Of a DNA stretch of 64,000 bases, positions 26,101 to 35,500 are shown in pieces. The stretch is from G963662675 sp963662675 (GTDB taxonomy: Bacteria > Bacteroidota > Bacteroidia > Bacteroidales > Prolixibacteraceae). Within the stretch, counting starts at the first letter, position 1, and each line of letters opens with the position of its first letter. The notes under the pieces were generated by a model. That model made no database searches. It worked only from the letters and a program-made list of their open reading frames with translations, and was not told the DNA's origin. The translations under genes and the position numbers were made by a program. Location of the stretch: NCBI GenBank assembly GCA_963662675.2, contig CAXXHP010000004.1:372001-436000 (forward strand), read 5' to 3'.

Positions 26101-27872
26101 TTTATAAATACATATTTAAGAAAGGAAATCCACCAATCCACATCTTACTTCGTGATTATGCTCGGAACATTGTTGAATATGCACTATACAAAAGGGTAGG
26201 ATTAAATATCAATGCAGATTTAATTCGTCCCCCTTATAATAGTGAAATGCCGGTTCTTCCACAAAACAAAGATGAAGTACAGATGTATGAGCTTGATTTC
26301 AATAGCGCTGATTTCAAAAAAGATAATGGGTTTAGTCAGAATAAAATATTTGAATCGCTGTTGGGGTTTATTGGGGATTTTGGACATTACATTGTTCGAC
26401 CCGCCGTGGATGATTTTTCTTCGTTTTCTTTTAAAGAAGACGAGAAATATGAAGAATATTTTAAAACCTTAAAAAAAAGCCAGAAGAGCCTCATAAAATC
26501 ACTTTATAATTGCATGGAGCAAGAGAGCCTTTTTAACAAAAACTATGGGCATCAAAAACAGTTGGGCATTGAATGGTCAAAAAATCAAAAAACATATATA
26601 GATATGTTAGCTTCTATAAGAAGTCTTTGTATGAAAGAACTAGATAGTATCTTCAATAAGGAGCAAAATGAATATGTAAAAGAAGTAATAGTACCTTATT
26701 TTGAGAAAAAATTGAAAAAGGAAGACTTTAATCCTACCCCTGTTAGATGTTGGATAGTTAAACGGGTTTTTGAGTTGGGGTATGATAGAAAAGTGCATGG
26801 AGCATATGACAGCATTGCTTCTAATCATTCTTTCAGAAGTGAAAATAAAATAGAACGAATAGGGAAAAAATATCAGTGGATTGCTTTTTATGAAATTCTG
26901 GCAATGCTCGCAGACAACTACAAAGTAAGAAATGGATGGAACATAGAAGATAAATATGATTTTTATAAAGGCCCATGGCAATTATCAGTACGGAATATTG
27001 ACCCTTCTTATATTACTAAAAGCAAAGAAGATGAAGAAGAAAAGACTGTTTTACGCAATCGAGATAAGAAATGGTGGGATGATGATGAATACAAACATTG
27101 GAATTTACCTGATTCCGAATGGTCAGATACACTTAATGATTTAATATCTCCGCAAAAGGTCATTTTAAAAAATGATGTCAATAACACCGAGTGGGTTCAT
27201 TTACATCACTATATTGAATGGAATGAGCCCAAAAAAATAGGAAAAGAAAAATACGATGGTAGAAGGAAAAGTATTTTTTATCTAATAGAAGGGTATTTGA
27301 TAAAAAAGGCAGATAAGAAGAAAATTATACACTATTTGAAAAACAAAAACTTTTGGGGAAGATGGATGCCGGAATTCAGCGATGATTATTCATACTTAAT
27401 TAATCGAGAAAAATTTTGGTCTCCATCTTATCTTGATACTTATAAAGGCAGAAGGAGAATATGGGATACAATACGAGATACATCACATAAAGTAATTGTT
27501 TCAACTGAATCAGGTAATGGTGGCATAGAGGGTGATAAGTCAGGAGCTAGAGGAACATATAAAATTCCTTGTAAGTACATTTTTGAAGGAATGAATCTTC
27601 AGTATGCTCCAATTGATGGACATTTGAGAAACATAAAAGGGGAAACCATTGTAATAAATAACAATCCCAAAGGAGTATTGATAAAGGCACACGAACTTAT
27701 ACAATTTTTAGACAATAGAAATCTTGATATTATTTGGACTGTACTTGGAGAGAAGTTGTCATCCTCTGATAACAGAAATGAAGAATCCTATTTCAAAGTC
27801 CCTTGTGGTGTATTTTGGCTAGATGAAAACGGAAAAATGCAGGGAGAACTAAAGATGTATAACCGAGAATAA
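23148..27872 (+). CDS. Trypsin-STAND NTPase (AVAST type 1-like)
   Basis: A 1574-residue protein. The N-terminal trypsin-like protease has a complete triad: His48 (LTASHC), Asp96 (GRDVAILIL), Ser177 (DGFSGAG). A STAND/NACHT-type NTPase follows, with Walker A KGEAGCGKSHL (about 412-422) and Walker B RVLILIDAINEG (about 483-494). The remaining 900 residues are a long, probably helical-repeat sensor domain. Antiviral STAND (Avs) proteins of this layout detect conserved phage proteins and then activate the N-terminal effector. With the MBL gene 8 nt downstream this matches the AVAST type 1 theme. The exact type is my inference. Confidence 0.8.
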   Translation: MNESNDNIISTITVRLRQNNSTNSTVGTGILYYEKSLSDKVYVLTASHCLFEDGDSFQKRFDELFIDVYDPINDKYVPVLYNQIDENFLFKEEGRDVAILILDKEQVNKINPNIPKIDLVEERQSFPSFTVKGFPRATKGKELDVIRAEWKQSMTESKRFQLQLNSDYTEYNVDGFSGAGVFIEADNEVYLFGIFTRFRAEEKGRVIYCQYIEPINELLRGNFLPPIFYTYLGNNGLVPSFFSSQIEKAVKNLGPRFNEKLNFETPIVDVFDCISKNENFYTRITKIVDDWLTERSYISQKDNQYLAEIETELDTLRKELKEWLLGLYYSVKDEISILPFIERIKLFKKKITDKRNDLYTLRIDNEDSKTKKTNLFNEELNRLREIEKLNYQFLNDIDDLDVNLANYPTLIIKGEAGCGKSHLLGDIASQRKNHNLPTLLFLGQHFNKTETIEKNILTQLGLECSFKDLMVNLNDIGLQINSRVLILIDAINEGAGADLWKSQIAGFFHEIEKYPAIGLVLTIRSTYFHDIIPSHFKSEPNITIITHEGFKGNEYEALKLFCEYYDLKLPNIPILNPEFRNPLFLHLICEAVKDLPDKSFPKGFNGISRIYSLYKQSLNKRFEEKRKEYKLRNIVSKATEIIAVACFNSEYGQLPIEEAVILFDKKFPNYPDLLSDLIEESVLIKYRTEYREPPEDVLFFSYQKLGDFFIAEELLKSYSQKEDLINAFSNDERFKKVVGRHQWTYRGITEIFSILLPEKYDMEIFEVVDFFIDKDEDKKTRKYDKIETYNWFIRLVLDSLKWREVGNIGNEKITKWLEKHGKYFDYSEWLYTLNELTTIPNHPFNSDRFHGIIMRQPMPKRDGFLQEYIRGYSTYDDYGVAFPIRRLIDWAWTPNISNNADSETVRLAAQTLSWILSSTDIALRDQVTKALVNLLEQQPDVLIFILKTFDKVDDLYIKERLYAVAYGCILRTELDLSVKKIAEFVYKYIFKKGNPPIHILLRDYARNIVEYALYKRVGLNINADLIRPPYNSEMPVLPQNKDEVQMYELDFNSADFKKDNGFSQNKIFESLLGFIGDFGHYIVRPAVDDFSSFSFKEDEKYEEYFKTLKKSQKSLIKSLYNCMEQESLFNKNYGHQKQLGIEWSKNQKTYIDMLASIRSLCMKELDSIFNKEQNEYVKEVIVPYFEKKLKKEDFNPTPVRCWIVKRVFELGYDRKVHGAYDSIASNHSFRSENKIERIGKKYQWIAFYEILAMLADNYKVRNGWNIEDKYDFYKGPWQLSVRNIDPSYITKSKEDEEEKTVLRNRDKKWWDDDEYKHWNLPDSEWSDTLNDLISPQKVILKNDVNNTEWVHLHHYIEWNEPKKIGKEKYDGRRKSIFYLIEGYLIKKADKKKIIHYLKNKNFWGRWMPEFSDDYSYLINREKFWSPSYLDTYKGRRRIWDTIRDTSHKVIVSTESGNGGIEGDKSGARGTYKIPCKYIFEGMNLQYAPIDGHLRNIKGETIVINNNPKGVLIKAHELIQFLDNRNLDIIWTVLGEKLSSSDNRNEESYFKVPCGVFWLDENGKMQGELKMYNRE

Positions 27873-27880
27873 TTTGAAGA

Positions 27881-28954
27881 ATGGAATTGTATTGTTATCA
27901 AGCTGAATGTGGCGATGCTATAAGAATAAGATATATTGGTACTGACAAAAGGGCACATAATATTTTTCTTGATTCTGGATACGAAAGAACATTCCGGAAT
28001 ATTCTGCAATATGAAATAAACTCATTGATTCAAACAGAAGAGTTTATAGATTTGTGGATTGTATCCCATATCCATGATGATCACATCGGAGGAGTAATAA
28101 AATACATTAAAACGATAAATGATGGCGAATTTAAAGATATAACCCAAAAGTGGCTTTATAATCCACCTCGTCAGTACACTAAACGCGTAACCGATGGTGA
28201 TTCGGTTAGTTTAGCCAAGAGTATTCGCCAAGGAGATGTTCTTTATGATTATTTACTTAGAAATAATAAATTACCCGAATCTGACATTACTTCAAGCTCA
28301 GAGCGTATGGATTTGTTTGGGTTAAAGATTACTATTTTATCACCGACTTCGCAAGCAATTGAAGAGCTTCGAGATAAATATCTAGATGGAAGGACGTTAG
28401 AAATTAATGAAGATGAGCCCATAAGTAAAGTCAAGTCCGCTCTTAATTTTGATTACAACTTACCTCTTCAGTCATTTAACCTGTTTGATTTTGAAGAAGA
28501 TGATTCTTTAGAAAATAGAAGTAGTATTTCTGCGATTTTTGAGCATGAAGATGGAACGATTTTATGGTTGGCGGATTCACACCCTTCTGTTATTTATCAA
28601 TCATTAACGGATATGGGGTATTCAATTTCTCATCCATTAATCTGTGATTTTGTAATCCTCTCGCATCATGCTAGTAAGGGAAACAATAGTAATGATCTTT
28701 ATAATATTGTAAGATGCAACAATTATGTGGTTAGTTCCGACGGAGAGAATAAACATTTCCTGCCAACGAAACAGGCATTATCTCGAATTATCCGAAATAG
28801 CAACAGAGACTTTAAATCAACCTATAATTTTTACTTCACATACAATACGACCAATTTAAAGAAAATATTTTTGGCAGACAGCAAAGCCATTTTTGATAAG
28901 TGGAACTTTAAGACAATATATTCGGATAAGAAATATATTCATGTTCAACTGTAA
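27881..28954 (+). CDS. MBL-fold hydrolase of the AVAST-like pair
   Basis: A 357-residue metallo-beta-lactamase fold protein with metal-binding HIHDDH (residues 63-68), LADSHPS and SHHAS motifs. It starts 8 nt after the trypsin-STAND gene, so the two are co-expressed. In AVAST type 1 systems an MBL protein accompanies the protease-STAND sensor; a nuclease or phosphodiesterase role is plausible. It is a different lineage from the MBL gene at 19133, with little similarity by eye outside the metal sites. Confidence 0.82.
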   Translation: MELYCYQAECGDAIRIRYIGTDKRAHNIFLDSGYERTFRNILQYEINSLIQTEEFIDLWIVSHIHDDHIGGVIKYIKTINDGEFKDITQKWLYNPPRQYTKRVTDGDSVSLAKSIRQGDVLYDYLLRNNKLPESDITSSSERMDLFGLKITILSPTSQAIEELRDKYLDGRTLEINEDEPISKVKSALNFDYNLPLQSFNLFDFEEDDSLENRSSISAIFEHEDGTILWLADSHPSVIYQSLTDMGYSISHPLICDFVILSHHASKGNNSNDLYNIVRCNNYVVSSDGENKHFLPTKQALSRIIRNSNRDFKSTYNFYFTYNTTNLKKIFLADSKAIFDKWNFKTIYSDKKYIHVQL

Positions 28955-29139
28955 GAGATAAACGAGTTCAATTTTAATAATATATTTACAAAAGGGGCAG
29001 AAATTATTTCCTGATTGTTTCGGTGCTGTCTTTTTTTAAAAAGCAGATGACATCATTTAGTTAGAGATTAAAATTCGTAAATGCTATATTTACCATATAT
29101 AAAACCGAATCACCTATAGAACGTGAAAGAATTGTTATT

Positions 29140-30681
29140 GTGAAGAAGCTAAAAGTATTTATATCAAGTGTCCAGAACGAGTTTGCCAATGAACGGGTAG
29201 AGCTGGCAAGTTATCTAAGGCAGGATCCGTTACTTGGAACATTTTTCGAACCTTTTATTTTTGAAGAAGTTCCTGCCAATACCCATTCGCCAGGCAAGGT
29301 GTATTTGACCGAAGTAAAGGAATCAGATATTTATATTGGGTTATTTGGAGCATTATATGGCTTTGAAGATGAAATAGGTGTTTCTCCAACTGAAAGAGAA
29401 TATGATCAGGCAAAAGCAGAACATATACCCAGATGGATTTTTATAAAGGATATTGGCGGAGCAGATTGCCATCCCAAAGAAGTTGCCTTAATCCGGAAAA
29501 TTGAGCAAGATGTTTCCAGAAAGAAATTTTCCAATCTTGATTTGTTGATAAAGGAAGTTTATAATTCAGCAATTCTGTACTTAAAGCAAACGGGAAAGGT
29601 TGAAAGTCACGATTTTGACGATTCGCTACATCCTTCTGCTGACATACAATCATTGGATGGAGATAAAGTTAAAGAGTTTGTCATTCTAGCGCGAAATAAG
29701 CGAAACTTTCCCTTAAAAGAGACAGCATCAGTTGATCAAGTGTTGAAACATTTAAGAATGATCAAGAATGGAAAGCTTGTAAACAGTGCTTTACTTGCTT
29801 TTGCTCCTGATCCTCAATTGTTTTTTCCGTCATCAACGATCAAGTGCGCTCATTTTCATGGGGTACAAGTGCAAAAGCCGATTCCAGACTACAAAGAGTT
29901 TGGAGGAACTGTATTCGAGGTTGCAGACGAAGCTGTAAATTTTGTTCTTTCTAAAATAAGCTTATCGACCGGTACCAGGGAAAAAAGTAATCAGGTTGAG
30001 ACTATTTACGAGATCCCCCGTGCTGTTATTTCTGAAGCAATTATTAATGCAGTCGCTCACCGTGATTATTATAGCAAAGGCAGTATACAAGTTTCGGTGT
30101 TCAGGGATAGAATTGAAGTAATGAATCCTGGAAGTTTACCGCCAGAGTTGGATATTAATGATTTGAAAGAACCTCATAGTTCCTATCCTCATAATCCGTT
30201 ACTTGCAGGTTGTATGTTTTTGACAGGAGAAATTGAACGCTATGGTACGGGAACACTTGAGATGTTTAAACTAACAGAAGAAAGAGGATTAAGACCGCCT
30301 CTTATTGTTCTTGATGAAGGTTTTAAAGTGACGATTTGGCGACCTTCAGCTGAAGCCATACATGATGCCGAACATGATACCATACATGACGCCGAACATG
30401 ACAACATACATGATGTATCGGTGCCATTCTCGGAGATAGTAGAATTGCCCCATCGTTTGGTGCTGGTTTTAAAAGGTGAAATGAACAGGCCTCAGCTGAT
30501 GGAGATTCTTGAACTGAGAAACAGACCACACTTTGCTATTAATTATCTTGAACCAGCTTTAAAAGAAGGCTTAATTGAAATGACTTTGCCGGAGAAATCA
30601 ACCAGTAAAAATCAAAAATATCGGTTAACCTCCAAGGGATTGGATTTGAAAGAGACGCTGGAAGGTAAACTACGGAAATGA
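29140..30681 (+). CDS. DUF4062 and ATP-binding domain protein
   Basis: A 513-residue protein. Residues 1-115 are a DUF4062 domain (KVFISSVQNEFANERVELA), a TIR-like fold. About 170-380 form an AlbA_2/HATPase_c_4 unit with EAIINAVAHRDY, RIEVMNPGSLP and IERYGTGTLEM boxes. A short His-Asp repeat (IHDAEHDTIHDAEHDNIHD, near 412-430) links to a C-terminal winged helix. The start at 29140 is GTG (an AAGAAG follows it), read as Met. Such proteins are often regulators or stress sensors. It sits 62 bp before jetA in the same direction and may control or extend the Wadjet operon. Confidence 0.75.
   Translation: MKKLKVFISSVQNEFANERVELASYLRQDPLLGTFFEPFIFEEVPANTHSPGKVYLTEVKESDIYIGLFGALYGFEDEIGVSPTEREYDQAKAEHIPRWIFIKDIGGADCHPKEVALIRKIEQDVSRKKFSNLDLLIKEVYNSAILYLKQTGKVESHDFDDSLHPSADIQSLDGDKVKEFVILARNKRNFPLKETASVDQVLKHLRMIKNGKLVNSALLAFAPDPQLFFPSSTIKCAHFHGVQVQKPIPDYKEFGGTVFEVADEAVNFVLSKISLSTGTREKSNQVETIYEIPRAVISEAIINAVAHRDYYSKGSIQVSVFRDRIEVMNPGSLPPELDINDLKEPHSSYPHNPLLAGCMFLTGEIERYGTGTLEMFKLTEERGLRPPLIVLDEGFKVTIWRPSAEAIHDAEHDTIHDAEHDNIHDVSVPFSEIVELPHRLVLVLKGEMNRPQLMEILELRNRPHFAINYLEPALKEGLIEMTLPEKSTSKNQKYRLTSKGLDLKETLEGKLRK
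30358..30420 (+). repeat. Tandem repeat encoding His-Asp motifs
   Basis: About 2.5 copies of a 24-bp unit of the type ATACATGAYGCCGAACATGA inside the DUF4062 gene. In-frame unit length means copy number can change without breaking the protein. Confidence 0.65.
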
Positions 30682-30743
30682 TCAATTCCCTGTTGAATCC
30701 GAGTGTGTTGTATTAATTGTTTAACCAATGAGTTAGAACAAGA

Positions 30744-31985
30744 ATGGCTAAATTTGAAAAGATAGAAGATCTGCTTAGCGAGCTATATAAATACCGAAAG
30801 CTTTTCTCAGGAATGTTTGATAAACGGATGTCTCCGATACAGGAGGAAATGGTTGTTTCGTTGGTTGAGCATGATACAGAGAAGTTGGAACGGCTGGCAG
30901 CTTTTGACCTTCTATTCCGAAATCAAGGCCTGATTAGCCTTGAACCTCGATTGCAGGAATTTTTTGAGGAATTTATGGAAGTGGACGAAACGGTTCATGT
31001 TCTGTATATCCAGGAGAATCTTGATCAGATTAAGAAAAATCAATCCTATTATTTAAAAGAGAATCAACCCAGCAAACGAGATCAATATCTGGTCAAAATC
31101 AAGAAACACTTGTACCGGATTAACCAAACCACCCTACAAAATATAAAGGCACTTCGGGATAATACTGATGAAACCTATAAAACAGAAACAAATTTTGAGA
31201 TTAAGAAGGAGAAGTTAACGGACATCAGAAATCAAAGAGATGCACTGGAGGGAGTGATTAAGGCCGTTGAGCGGGTATTGCAGGACGATATATTTTTCAA
31301 AACAGCCGCAGATGCGGAATTGCAGCTTATCGTCCATCGGTTACGACTGGCCTTGAATGACAGCATCCATAACCTTATTGAAATACAGCAACAGATCATT
31401 GAATACCTAAACCACATTGAAAAACGGGTTCATGTTGTTGATAAAGTGTTGCGATTGAAGATGCTGCGGGATAAACACTACCTGAAAGAACGAACCAATT
31501 TTTATTGGATCGTCGGAGCCAATCAGGATCTTCCTTTAAGAAAAGCAGAAGGCTTCCGTACCCGACTATCCATTCAGGATATGTTGAATGAGGAAGAAAA
31601 ACGGAAGCTGATTTTAAAAGTTCGGGAAAAACAGCAAAACCAGCGACTTTTAGCACAGAACACCGCCGGCAGCATATCTGATGAAGCTTTCAATGATAAA
31701 AATGAGATAGACAGTGTTTTCAATTACCATGCATTGAAACGGGTCTTCATGGGGAAAAACCAGGACCTTTTTTCTTTTGTCATGCATCATCAGTTTGCCG
31801 AGGAAATCTCCATCAACAAACGTATTCAACTATACTGTCGGCTTGCCTCGCTATTCGAAGCGGATTTTACGTTCTCTGAGGAAACCGGCCGATTTGAAAA
31901 CCTCGAGTATGCACTTATTTATCCGGCTTCGAATTCAAACACAGCCAATCCCCAAACTACTAACACGATAAACGATCCAGTCTAA
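30744..31985 (+). CDS. jetA: Wadjet protein JetA (kleisin-like)
   Basis: A 413-residue mostly helical protein with the JetA pattern (FEKIEDLLSELYKYRKLFSG at the N-terminus, long coiled helices at 95-260). In the Wadjet condensin complex JetA is the kleisin-like subunit linking the JetC ATPase heads. It is the first gene of a tight jetABCD operon: its stop shares a base with the jetB start at 31985. A low-complexity Ser/Asn/Thr tail ends the protein. Confidence 0.85.
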   Translation: MAKFEKIEDLLSELYKYRKLFSGMFDKRMSPIQEEMVVSLVEHDTEKLERLAAFDLLFRNQGLISLEPRLQEFFEEFMEVDETVHVLYIQENLDQIKKNQSYYLKENQPSKRDQYLVKIKKHLYRINQTTLQNIKALRDNTDETYKTETNFEIKKEKLTDIRNQRDALEGVIKAVERVLQDDIFFKTAADAELQLIVHRLRLALNDSIHNLIEIQQQIIEYLNHIEKRVHVVDKVLRLKMLRDKHYLKERTNFYWIVGANQDLPLRKAEGFRTRLSIQDMLNEEEKRKLILKVREKQQNQRLLAQNTAGSISDEAFNDKNEIDSVFNYHALKRVFMGKNQDLFSFVMHHQFAEEISINKRIQLYCRLASLFEADFTFSEETGRFENLEYALIYPASNSNTANPQTTNTINDPV

Positions 31986-32569
31986 TGATAGATTCAAACT
32001 ACAAAACTGCAGAAATATTTGATATTCTGAGCAAAGGACAGTTTATATGCTCCAATGCGATAAACGCACAACGTCGTTACCTGTATCAATATATTGAAGA
32101 GAATATTGATGAGCTGGAGCCTAAATTCATAGAAATTGGATATCAACTGGAAAATGGGAACAACTATTACTATTTCTCACGACCAAATGAAAGCAATCAA
32201 AATGTGGAGAACAAGATAGAAAAGGCCTTGCGCTGGCTCGATATACTGGCATTCTTTACAACCTTTAGAAAGGATTTGTGCAGAGGTGCGCGTTTCAAGC
32301 TTTTCGACATTTTGCAACAGATAGATATCAACTTGTCATTGAAAGAACAGTTAACCGATTTACAAAAGCGTACAAATCCCGGTAGAAATTACCAGGAGAT
32401 GCTCAATGATCTGATTCGGGAAGTGCAAAAGGAAGGTTTTGTTGATCTTGAAAATGAAATGGATCAAACCTGGAAGATTCTGGATTCATGGGATTACATG
32501 GAAAAGTTAGTCATGGCTGTGAATATTCAAGACGAAGAAATTAATAACCAACCAGAGGAATTAAACTGA
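31985..32569 (+). CDS. jetB: Wadjet protein JetB (DUF4194)
   Basis: A 194-residue protein of the DUF4194/JetB type, the KITE-like winged-helix subunit that binds the kleisin. Recognisable parts include EIFDILSKGQFICSN at the N-terminus and ALRWLDILAFFTTFR in the middle. Coupled by overlap to jetA and separated from jetC by a single base. Confidence 0.85.
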   Translation: MIDSNYKTAEIFDILSKGQFICSNAINAQRRYLYQYIEENIDELEPKFIEIGYQLENGNNYYYFSRPNESNQNVENKIEKALRWLDILAFFTTFRKDLCRGARFKLFDILQQIDINLSLKEQLTDLQKRTNPGRNYQEMLNDLIREVQKEGFVDLENEMDQTWKILDSWDYMEKLVMAVNIQDEEINNQPEELN

Positions 32570-32570
32570 G

Positions 32571-35500
32571 ATGAAACAATTAAGCCGCATTGTGCTGATT
32601 AATAGCGCGACTGTTGATTTTTACGAACTTCAACTGGATGGAAATATCCATTTTATTGGAACACAGGGAACAGGCAAAAGTACATTGCTCCGCGCTATTT
32701 TGTTTTTTTACAATGCTGATGCCCGCAAGCTGGGAATTTCTAAAGAGAAATCGTCTTTTAGCGACTACTATTTTCCGTATGCCGATTCCTATATTGTTTA
32801 CGAGGTGAGTCAGGAAAACCGGAACTTCTGTGTTTGGTTGTATAAAAAACAAAACCGCTTGTGTTTTCGATTCATTGATGGGCCATACAATCGTGAATTT
32901 TTTATCTCTCAGCAGCAGGCATTAACAGAAGGACAGGTGATCGAAAAGGCCAATCAACAGGGATATAAGGTGCACCGACCAATCCATAACTTTACCGAAT
33001 ACCGTGATATTATTTACGGTGCGAACAAGGGAATGAACCGGTTTCATGTACTTCAAAATCCTGCCTATCAAAATATCCCCAGAACGATTTCAAACATCTT
33101 TCTGAACTCCTCGCTTGATGGGGGCTTTATCAAAACGACGATCATAAACTCGTTGAGTGATGATCCATTTGAACTGAATCTGGATGCCAACCGGCACCAT
33201 ATTGAGACAGCCAGAAATGATTACCGTGATGTTTCAGAGTATCTCCTTCATGAGAAAAAGGCGCAGAATATAGTGACCCAGTATGAAACGCTTCTTCAAA
33301 TGGAAGATGGAAAGAAGGAGCTGGCGTGGCAAATCGGTGCTTCATATAATTTGGCGAAAGATAAGGAGCGTGAACTGGAAGACGATCAGAAAGTGATTGG
33401 ACAAAAGGTACAAGATCAATCCGGTAAAATTGGAAAGATCGAAGCTGAATTTTTGGTGAATCAACGGCGCATCCAAGACAAACTATCCCCTATAAAAAGA
33501 GATATTGCAAAAGCCAACCAATTGGCAAAAGACTATGCAGCAAAAAATATCCAGCAAATTCTGGATGAACATGCTAAAAAGCCAGAATATGAAACAGAAC
33601 AATCTCAAATAGAAGCACAACTGGCTTTGCTGACTTCAAGTTTAAAAGATGTTGAGAGTCAGTATCAGACTGACAAGCAGCGGCTGGAAACACAATGTCA
33701 GCAAATCATTCTGGATTTTGAACGTTCCCTGTCGAAAGAGAAGGAAAAACTCCAGCAGGATTCAGCTGATCTGCTTAATACATTCTTTAAGAAAAAGGAG
33801 CAGATTACAAAAGACCACAACGGTAAGCTGGACGAACAAAAAGAAGAAAAAACGATCGTTGACCAGAAGCTGCGTGATATTGACCATCAAATTGAAGGCA
33901 TACAGAAGACTCCTTTTTTGAAGGAAGAGGTAGAAAAGCAAGTTCAGAAACAACAGGAACTTTCGGGAAAAAGACAAACTCTTATTTCGGAAAAATTGGT
34001 TGCAGGAATAAAGAAGGAAAACGCGATAAAGGAAGGTGAACAAGAATCCGAGGTTTTTAGTCTGAAGAAAAACAAAGAGAGTGAGGTCTTGTCTGAAACG
34101 AAGAAATCACTGGAAAAAGAGATCGGACGATTGCAATCAGAGCTGCAGGCTTTATCCGGTTCACTTTTAGAGTTTCTGGATCAAAATAAACCAGACTGGC
34201 ATCAATCAATTGGAAAAGTAATTTCTCGGGATGTTTTGCTGAAGAGTGATTTAAAGCCATCACTGACAGATGGAAATGGTATTTATGGTCTGGATCTTTC
34301 CCTAGAGCAACTTCAACCGCTGGAAATTTCAAAATCAAAACTGGAGGAGAAGTTGGAAGCTTTCAATAACCAGTTGAAAGAACAAAATAAGCTCGTTGAA
34401 CAACATCAACAGGAAGCTCAGAATCAGAAAGATAAACTTCAGAAAAAGTACAACAAGAAAATTTCAGAGCTTAGCCAGGAAATCACCAAAATCACCTATC
34501 AGATTGACAAGATTGATATTGATCTTGAAAAATGCGGGATCGCTCTGGAAGAATTAAAGGAAAAAGCTGAAGCCCTGAAACGTCAGGAATTTATCAAAAA
34601 AGACGAAGAAAAGCACACGCTGAAAGTCGAACAACAGAAAATTCTGAATTTTCTAGAAAAGCTACAACAGCAGTTTCAAAAGTCCATCCATGAACTTGAA
34701 TCAATCAGAAGAGGACAAGAGAAAAAGATCAGCAATCAGTTAGTAGAACTAGATGATAAAATAAAGTCAGGGAAAAAGGCGATTACAGAAAAATTCAATG
34801 TCCAGATCCAAAATCTGCAGGAACAACGAAACTCGCTTTTGAAAGAAAAAGGCGTGGATACAACAGAAATTCGGCGATTGGAGGATGAGCAAAAAGCCGT
34901 AAAAGGCAAATTATCAGAAATAGAGAAAAACTACCCGACAATAATTGAGTACAAAAAAGATTCGGCAGAATACATTGACCGATTGGACGAGTTCCGTCAA
35001 GATCGCAAAACTCAGGAAAATGAATTGGAGCATTTGCAGCAACTTCACACCAATAGAATAAATAAGGAGAAAGCAGAACTGAAATTGTTACAAAATCAAA
35101 AAGAGGAGCTTTCCAAAACAATCGGAGAACTAAAGCGCGAGTTAAGCACTTTTGATCTTTTTAGCAAGAGTCATTTGTTTGACGAACTACAAATCTTTAT
35201 TGAAAACCACGATAAAGCAGAGAAGTGGGACTGTGATCAAAATATTCGCAAGTTGCAGGAGTTAGCTCTTGAATATGAAAAGCATGATAAGCTGTTTGCA
35301 GAGCGAATTACTGAGTTTTCCGGTTATTTTAGTGAACACAATTGTCTTGGATTTGAGACCAGCTTATCCGGCGAATTACAATACCGGGCCTTTTCTGAAA
35401 ATTTGAGAGAGTTTGTTCGCGAACAAAAGATTATAGATTTTAAAACAGAAGTGACGCGGAAGTATGCGATGGTATTGATGAATATTGTCAATGAAACCAA

